Shown: piece after piece, positions 58,301 to 64,000 of the stretch
Position numbering within the stretch: position 1 is the stretch's first letter
How the letters are laid out: every line of letters starts with the position of its first letter
Assembly (NCBI GenBank): GCA_000827205.1
Contig: KN832560.1
Span: 834,743-898,742 of the forward strand
DNA length: 64,000 nucleotides
Direction of reading: 5' to 3'
Source of the DNA: Plicaturopsis crispa FD-325 SS-3
Taxonomy: Eukaryota; Basidiomycota; Agaricomycetes; Amylocorticiales; Amylocorticiaceae
Position numbers and translations under genes: made by a program
The notes under the pieces: model-generated
Databases searched by the model: none
What the model saw: the letters and a program-made list of their open reading frames with translations, nothing else
Told to the model about the DNA's origin: nothing

Positions 58301-60200
58301 TTGCAAAAGCGTCTTCGATCCGTGCGAGTACCACTGGGCATGAAAAAGATGTTTGCCTTCACTTTCGAACATGTAGCATATCTTGCAGAACCTGATCATC
58401 AATGCCGAAATGTCAACAACGATAAAAGCTCAAATTATCGGACGAATGCACATACCACATTAAGTTACCGAAGTGGTTCTTGCTTTGCGCGTGCAATGCA
58501 GCGGCATTAGTCGCGCGTATTGAGTCGTCATCAGAGCCAGGGACAACCATAACCGTGTCGCCGACCTGAAAGGCAGAAAGTTTGTTAGGCTGCCGTGAAG
58601 AGATAGGTGACAGCTTTGCAAACACTGTATATCGTGCCGTCCAAGGACACCGAATTATATCGCCCATCTTCACCAGCACTGCCAATCCATTTCAGGGAGT
58701 GAGGATTCGTCAGGTGTCGCTTCACATCTCGGCCAAGTGCGCGTCCACGTTGATTGGTCTCGGCTAATCCATCAACATCGTCGGACAGCTGCCCTGCGAT
58801 TCTCAAGGCCTGCGTAAAGAGTTTTTGTGCGACAACAGCTACTCGGGCTGTCACTACTGTCTTGTTTTTGGCGATCGTCTTCTCAGGGTTGGACGTCGAC
58901 TTCACCTTCTTGACCGGAGACATCGATGGGCGACGCGACGAGCTAGGTGCAAGGGGCTCTAGTCCTTGAAGAGTGCGCACGAGTGGCACCCGGCTAATAC
59001 GGAGGCCTTCCTGTTCTTGCAGATCGTCAAGAGTAGCGACGACATACGAGTTCTGCAGAGCAATGGATGTTAACAGTATGATAGACTTATGATAGAAGTG
59101 ACGTCGCACCACTTCATCCGAGTCTAAATCAGCCTCATTAAGCGGGCGCCCTAGCACTGCAATCGCAGCCGCTGTTGCATCACTGGAGTGTTCTGTGACA
59201 TCTAGAGACTGAATAAATTCTGCGCGCGTAATGCGCGGGTGGTTCAATGCAGACGTGACAATAAGATGCAACAGGCGGTGGCGGATCCAAAATTCTGTGA
59301 AAAAAGGCTTGTATTGCTCCGAGGGGATGTCAAGGATATACCAGGCGAGTTCGGTACAGATGTACATTTTGCTATGGCATCGCTAGTTAGCGTACATATC
59401 ATGGGAGAACGGAGATAACCCACCTGTCAAGCCTTTTGCGTGCGCGCGAGTAGTCATGAACGTTGAATTTGGTCACAGCAGATAGCTTAACACGCTGGTC
59501 GGCTGTTTCTGTGTCGCCTTCACTCTCGTCGTCAACGACGTCGTCTTCATCTTCGTCGTCATCTTCGTCACTCTGCCAGGGACGTACGATTCCCGACGCG
59601 CCGTAGGTCGTGCCGGAAGACAGCATCGTAAGCTCTGCCACAGACACCAGTTCAAGGGTAATGGCGTTGTAAATTGTGAAGTCGGTTAGGACGCGGACCG
59701 GAACACTGCCTTCATCGTCGTCGTATTCCGTCTCGCCGGTGACCTGGAGATTTTCATCTTCGACAAGCTCGTCGTCACGAATTGAATAAATGCAATCTTG
59801 GTCACGGTCATCTTCAATGAAGAATTTAGTGACCAGCCGTAGTATCAAATTACACGGACGCGTACCGTGAGCAATCAATGTCGAACTCGATGCCGGTCCC
59901 AATTCTGCTGGGACTCCGAGGGACACAGACCTAATGCGCAACGTAGAGTCGGTTCAGCTTTGAATCGTAAATCTCTCGAAATATAACGCTACTCGCCGTT
60001 CTCGCCGAGAGATTTGATCAGAGGTCTCCCCCTCCGAGTCTGAAATTATGGATTTTTCGCGACCCTTGTGTTCAAAGCGCTACTGTTGAGAATAACTTCG
60101 CCGCCGCAGTATTACTGGAACTCACCTCTGAACTATCTAATTTCAGCTTCTTTCGAGAGTACGTGGCTTGAAAAGCAGGGCGTTTCGCGGGAGACCGCAT
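55310..60200 (-). CDS. DNMT1-type cytosine-5 DNA methyltransferase with RFD and BAH domains
   Basis: Eighteen exons: 60126-60200, 59993-60039, 59424-59930, 58624-59371, 58456-58565, 58152-58391, 57725-58091, 57271-57668, 57052-57218, 56951-56991, 56883-56899, 56641-56823, 56304-56582, 55916-56250, 55795-55857, 55643-55737, 55486-55590, 55310-55435 (3903 nt, 1300 residues). The N terminus is basic, followed by an RFD-like region (VRVLTDFTIYNAITLELVSV) with an acidic loop, two BAH-type domains, and the catalytic domain. Motif I is LELFSGAGGMGTGF, motif IV GGPPCQSFS (catalytic Cys about 890), motif VI LLENVEGF, motif VIII GQYGSPQNRKRV, motif IX TVRECARAQGFPD, motif X QIGNAVPVPLA. All key residues are intact. 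By family it maintains CG methylation after replication. The exon 14/15 junction is the least certain. It shares a 176-base divergent promoter with MCM7. Confidence 0.92.
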
Positions 60201-60376
60201 CCGCTCTAGGAGCTAGGAGCAGGTTTGCAGCAGGTAGAAAGAGTGAAAGGAGCTCGAGGCTGACCTCACCAGTTCATTGTGTTTGTTGATCGCGCAAGTC
60301 GACGGCTGTCACGATACGCGACCAGTCACTGTTGGTCACTCGACGCGGTCAAAAGACCTCCTTACTCTGTTCCATC
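60201..60376. promoter_or_regulatory. Shared divergent promoter of DNMT1 and MCM7
   Basis: Only 176 bases separate the two ATGs. ACGCG, the core of MluI cell-cycle boxes, occurs at 60316-60320 and 60343-60347, with two GTCACT copies between them. Full ACGCGT is not present. S-phase control is an inference from the two products. Confidence 0.5.
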
Positions 60377-63160
60377 ATGTCTCTGCCCGTAGTGAACATC
60401 AATGTCAACTACGAGGATGAAAAAGGTATGGCACTGGCGCCGTAATCTATGACAGGAACTCAACTATCTGTACCAGAGAAAATTCAAGCCTTTTTGTCGA
60501 ATTTCGTCGGAGAAAAGGACTTGACACGAGGAATGGCGGACATTGGCCTCGATGACGACGAAGACGACGATATACCCGCAAGGACCAAAAGTCTCAAGTA
60601 TATGCAGCAACTGGTACGTGCTTATACTCACAAAACGCGTCGATCTTGCTCAAGGACTTTGTAGCAAAAAGTGGCGAATCGAGAGCAGCAAATGCTTGTA
60701 ATCGACTTGGAAGACATCGCAAAGGTGCGTGACAGCATATTGAACTAAGAGGACTTCTTCTCACGTATTCGTACAGCACGAGGACTCTGTGGCCGAACTG
60801 GTAGCGCGTATTCGAAGTAATACGCGCCGTTATGTCAATTTATTCAGCGAGGTGGTCGACAACATTATGCCACTCCCTACGAAGGACATTACAGATCACG
60901 ATGAAGTTATAGACGTCATAATTCACCAGAGGCGGGAGCGGAATGAGCAGATCGGGGATACACAAGGGACTTTTCAAAACGATCTACTTCGTCGATAGTG
61001 CGTAGTGGCACCCTACTGTGCATTTGACTTATTGACACGCGTTCACAGCAACCTCTACTTCCAGCCACTACGCTCTGATGCTGCTATGGCCGTCCGAGAC
61101 GTCAAAGGCATCCACCTGGGTCGGCTCATTACCGTCCGGGGTATCGTTACTCGTGTCTCCGAGGTGAAGCCGCTCTTGCAGGTGAACGCGTACACATGCG
61201 ATGTCTGCGGTTACGAAACTTTCGAGAACATCTTGAACAAAACGTTCACCCCCATCGTTGACTGTCAAAACGAGGACGGGTGCAAGAAGAACGGCATACG
61301 TGGCTCCTTGCATATGCAGACGCGTGCAAGTCGGTTTAGCCCATTTCAGGAGGTCAAGATACAGGAAATGGTAAGCCACGATGCAACCAGTACACTTAGT
61401 GTAAATCTAATAGTAATGCCAGGCAGACCAAGTGCCTGTAGGGCACATACCTCGGTCAATGACCATCCACGTTCATGGCAACTTGACGCGTCTCATGAAT
61501 CCTGGGGATGTGGTTCACCTAGGCGGCATATTCCTCCCTATCCCCTACACAGGCTTCCAAGCTGTCCGTGCAGGCCTCCTCACCGATACATACCTCGAGG
61601 TGCACCACATACATCAACTCAAGAAACAGTATAGCGAGATGGAGATCACTCCAGCAATCAGCCGGGCGCTCGAAGAGCTCAAGAATGATCCAGCACTTTA
61701 CAACAAGCTCGCTCTGAGCATCGCCCCCGAAATATACGGGCACGTTGATGTGAAGAAAGCGTTACTCCTCCTACTGGTGGGCGGTGTCACGAAGGAGATG
61801 GGCGACGGCATGAAAATCAGGGGAGACCTCAACGTCTGCTTGATGGGTGACCCCGGTGTAGCCAAATCCCAATTGCTCAAATACATCTCCAAGATCGCGC
61901 CCAGAGGCGTATACACAACCGGAAAGGGTTCTTCCGGCGTCGGTTTGACCGCGGCCGTGATGCGGGATCCCGTCACGGACGAGATGGTTCTGGGTACGTC
62001 GACTGCAAATCTCAAGTTTCTTCAAGTACTGACAACTTGTCCAGAGGGTGGAGCACTCGTTCTCGCCGACAACGGTATCTGCTGCATAGATGAATTTGAC
62101 AAGATGGAGGAATCCGATCGAACCGCTATTCACGAAGTAATGGAACAGCAAACAATATCCATATCGAAGGCTGGTATCTCAACCACCCTCAATGCGCGCA
62201 CGTCCATTCTCGCAGCCGCCAACCCACTTTATGGTCGCTACAATCCAAAAGTGTCCCCCGTGGAGAACATCAACTTGCCTGCGGCGCTGTTGTCGCGTTT
62301 CGACTTACTGTTCCTAATCCTAGACAAACCTTCGAGAGAGGATGACGAGCGTTTAGCGCAACACGTCACGTTCGTTCACATGTATAGCAGGCATCCGGAG
62401 TTGGAATACGAGCCCGTTGATCCCGTGCTCATGAGGTGAATGAAAGCCCGGTCTCCTTTTGCTGCCCTACTCATATAGCCATGTCTTCTACCCCAGGCAC
62501 TACATTGCGGGAGCACGACAAAAGCGACCGACAGTGCCTGCTGCAGTCTCTTCCTATGTCGTCGACTCCTACGTCCGTTTGCGCAAAGTCTCCAAAGACG
62601 ACGAGGCACAAAATAAATCGCACACGTACACGTCGGCACGAACTCTCCTCGGTGTGCTTCGGCTGGCGCAGGCCCTTGCACGGCTTCGTTTCGCGGATGT
62701 AGTCGAACGGGACGATGTCGACGAGGCGCTTCGCCTGATGGAGGTCAGCAAAGAGAGTCTACAGGACGAAGACGACAAGGACCTCGAGTCAGACCGTTCG
62801 GTCGTCAGTCGCATATACCGCTTGATCAAGGGCATGGCCTCTGGCGAGAAAAAGACAGGCGGCAAGAAAACAAAGAGATCGAAGAGGTTGGGCAGAGGTC
62901 CTGGCCGCGAGCGTGATATGGATGTTGATTCCGACGAGGACGACGACGAAGAAGAATTGCCCTTCATCGATATTCGCGCACGGATACTACGAGCAGGCTT
63001 TACAGAGGACCAACTGATGACTTGCATCGACGAGGTCCGTTGTATTTTTTTGACCACAATGTCGATAGTGACTAATTGTCGTTGGGAACAACAGTACGAA
63101 GACCTCAACGTATGGACTCGCGTCGCCAACGGCGCAAAATTACGCTTCATTCAGTCGTAG
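60377..63160 (+). CDS. MCM7: MCM replicative helicase subunit 7
   Basis: Exons 60377-60425, 60477-60613, 60665-60724, 60777-60997, 61049-61370, 61423-61993, 62045-62435, 62497-63034 and 63095-63160 sum to 2355 nt, 784 residues. The N-terminal region has a zinc finger ([11 protein letters not shown] and [11 protein letters not shown]). The AAA+ core has Walker [13 protein letters not shown] (about 405-412), Walker [10 protein letters not shown], sensor 1 ([14 protein letters not shown]) and the arginine finger LLSRFDLLF. The C terminus carries an acidic and basic linker and a winged-helix-like end. Mcm7 is part of the Mcm2-7 ring loaded at origins in G1 and activated in S phase. The last exon is 22 codons including the stop. 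Confidence 0.96.
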
Positions 63161-63291
63161 ATAATTAGCTGCTGGTATATTTGCTTTCTGTATTCCTAGG
63201 GTTGTTTTGATATTTGAAGCTGTCGTATAAATAATAGGTTTTGACAAAGGAAAACATAACTTTCATCATGAACAACGAAATGCAGGACAAC

Positions 63292-64000
63292 CTATCTTGT
63301 CTGAGATGCATGCTCCCAACTCCCATCCCCACTACCCGGGCTTCGTGCACGGTCATCTGGACTATCCCGCCCAGCCCCTGCTTCCAGCGAGCTGTCATGA
63401 GCATCGGGCTCGTCCTTGTAAAGGGGCGTCGGGCCAGCGCTCTGAGGGTCATCGTCATCCAAGAAGCCCTCGTGGAAACCAAGACCTCCCGGAGAACGAT
63501 CCTGAGGTCGACCACCCCGTAGGCCGGTCGACTCGTCGGCATCGTCTTCGTCGTCCGACACCTCTCCGAAAGCATCGTAAAGCTCCTTTGTGCGTGGTGC
63601 ACCTGACCCAGTGTGGCCAGGCATGGAGCTCATGGCGAGACCGTCGCCGCCACTGAGCGCAGCATAGTTAGCCCGCGTCTGGCGGGCGACGCGACGCCTC
63701 CAAAAGAATACGCCCGCAGCGATACCGAAGATCATAACGACCGCAACGGCACCGAAGAACCATTTCTTGTTGGACGCCAAGTTTGACATGTCGGAGAACC
63801 AGCCCTCATCTGGGGTAGGCGTGGCTGTGGCTTCCGCAGCGTCATCTTGTGCACCCGGGAAAGCGGGCTTGCTAGCCTCTCCTTCCGCAGTGCCGTGGTC
63901 GCCGGGAAGATGGGCGGTAGGTTTGGGATGCGATTTGGTTGCGCTAGGCCCGCCAGAACCTGTTTTCGTTGTACCATCCGGCTGCGGTGGAGGAAGTATC
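63292..64000 (-). CDS. KEX2: Kexin-like protease, C-terminal part
   Basis: Partial: the gene continues past the right edge. The visible 235 residues start in a Pro/Thr/Lys-rich stalk (TPTPDEGWFSDMSNLASNKK), followed by one transmembrane helix (WFFGAVAVVMIFGIAAGVFF) and a cytosolic tail of about 130 residues. The tail contains TKELYDAFGEVSDDEDDAD, an acidic and Tyr-containing stretch of the kind that sorts Kex2 back to the late Golgi. The catalytic subtilisin and P domains would lie outside the window. The identification rests on the stalk, anchor and tail pattern, so another Golgi type I membrane protein, such as Kex1, is possible. Kex2 cleaves secretory precursors after dibasic sites. Confidence 0.6.
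   Translation of the reverse strand, partial: ILPPPQPDGTTKTGSGGPSATKSHPKPTAHLPGDHGTAEGEASKPAFPGAQDDAAEATATPTPDEGWFSDMSNLASNKKWFFGAVAVVMIFGIAAGVFFWRRRVARQTRANYAALSGGDGLAMSSMPGHTGSGAPRTKELYDAFGEVSDDEDDADESTGLRGGRPQDRSPGGLGFHEGFLDDDDPQSAGPTPLYKDEPDAHDSSLEAGAGRDSPDDRARSPGSGDGSWEHASQTR

Noticed and set aside
1-64000. Transposons, LTR elements, CRISPR, rRNA
   Set aside because: I looked for reverse transcriptase, integrase and transposase motifs, terminal repeats and regular spacer arrays and found none.

Overview
The window is nuclear DNA of a filamentous basidiomycete, most likely an agaricomycete. Genes are dense (23 confident protein genes plus weaker candidates in 64 kb) and most are cut by many 50-60 base introns with GT-AG borders. 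Several families are typical of such fungi: a cellobiose-dehydrogenase-type cytochrome domain, a BTB/POZ protein, a Gal80-like oxidoreductase, and a DNMT1-type cytosine methyltransferase with RFD and BAH modules. I saw no retroelement, DNA transposon, CRISPR array, rRNA or tRNA gene.

Layout, left to right. 1-651: 3' end of a haem cytochrome-domain protein. 0.9-2.2 kb: proteasome beta-5 (PRE2). 2.8-4.3 kb: FAD monooxygenase. 4.7-8.8 kb: a SAC phosphatase of the INPP5F/Sac2 type. 9.6-11.1 kb: BuGZ/ZNF207-like zinc-finger protein, head to head with a membrane alpha/beta hydrolase (11.3-12.9). 13.0-14.3: Gal80-like protein. 15.3-17.7: LIM-domain (paxillin-like) protein, head to head with a small putative mitochondrial protein. 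18.9-20.7: APN1 endonuclease, head to head with an intronless mannitol-1-phosphate 5-dehydrogenase. 22.7-25.5: half-size ABC protein with a damaged ATPase site. 27.0-28.0: BTB protein. 28.3-31.9: the 26S lid genes RPN7 and RPN6 sharing one short promoter. 32.7-33.9: unknown basic protein. 34.1-36.8: 2-isopropylmalate synthase with its C-terminal regulatory region duplicated, head to head with cytosolic glutamyl-tRNA synthetase (37.0-39.8). 39.8-43.9: gene-poor. 43.9-45.4: bHLH factor. 45.4-48.6: gene-poor. 48.6-51.9: ATG9. 52.5-54.3: EH-domain (Irs4/Tax4-type) protein, head to head with an ECM15-type protein that needs a 5-base micro-exon. 55.3-60.2: DNMT1, head to head with MCM7 (60.4-63.2). 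63.3-64.0: C terminus of a kexin-like protease.

Three themes stand out. First, functional pairs share promoters: RPN7 with RPN6, and DNMT1 with MCM7, the latter linking maintenance methylation to replication licensing. Second, gene structures are unusual in places: four GC-AG introns, three of them in the ABC gene, and one 5-base exon. Third, LEU4 carries two full regulatory modules. Exon borders were read by hand. For each gene where the summed exon lengths are given they divide by three, which supports the models, but they have not been tested against transcripts.
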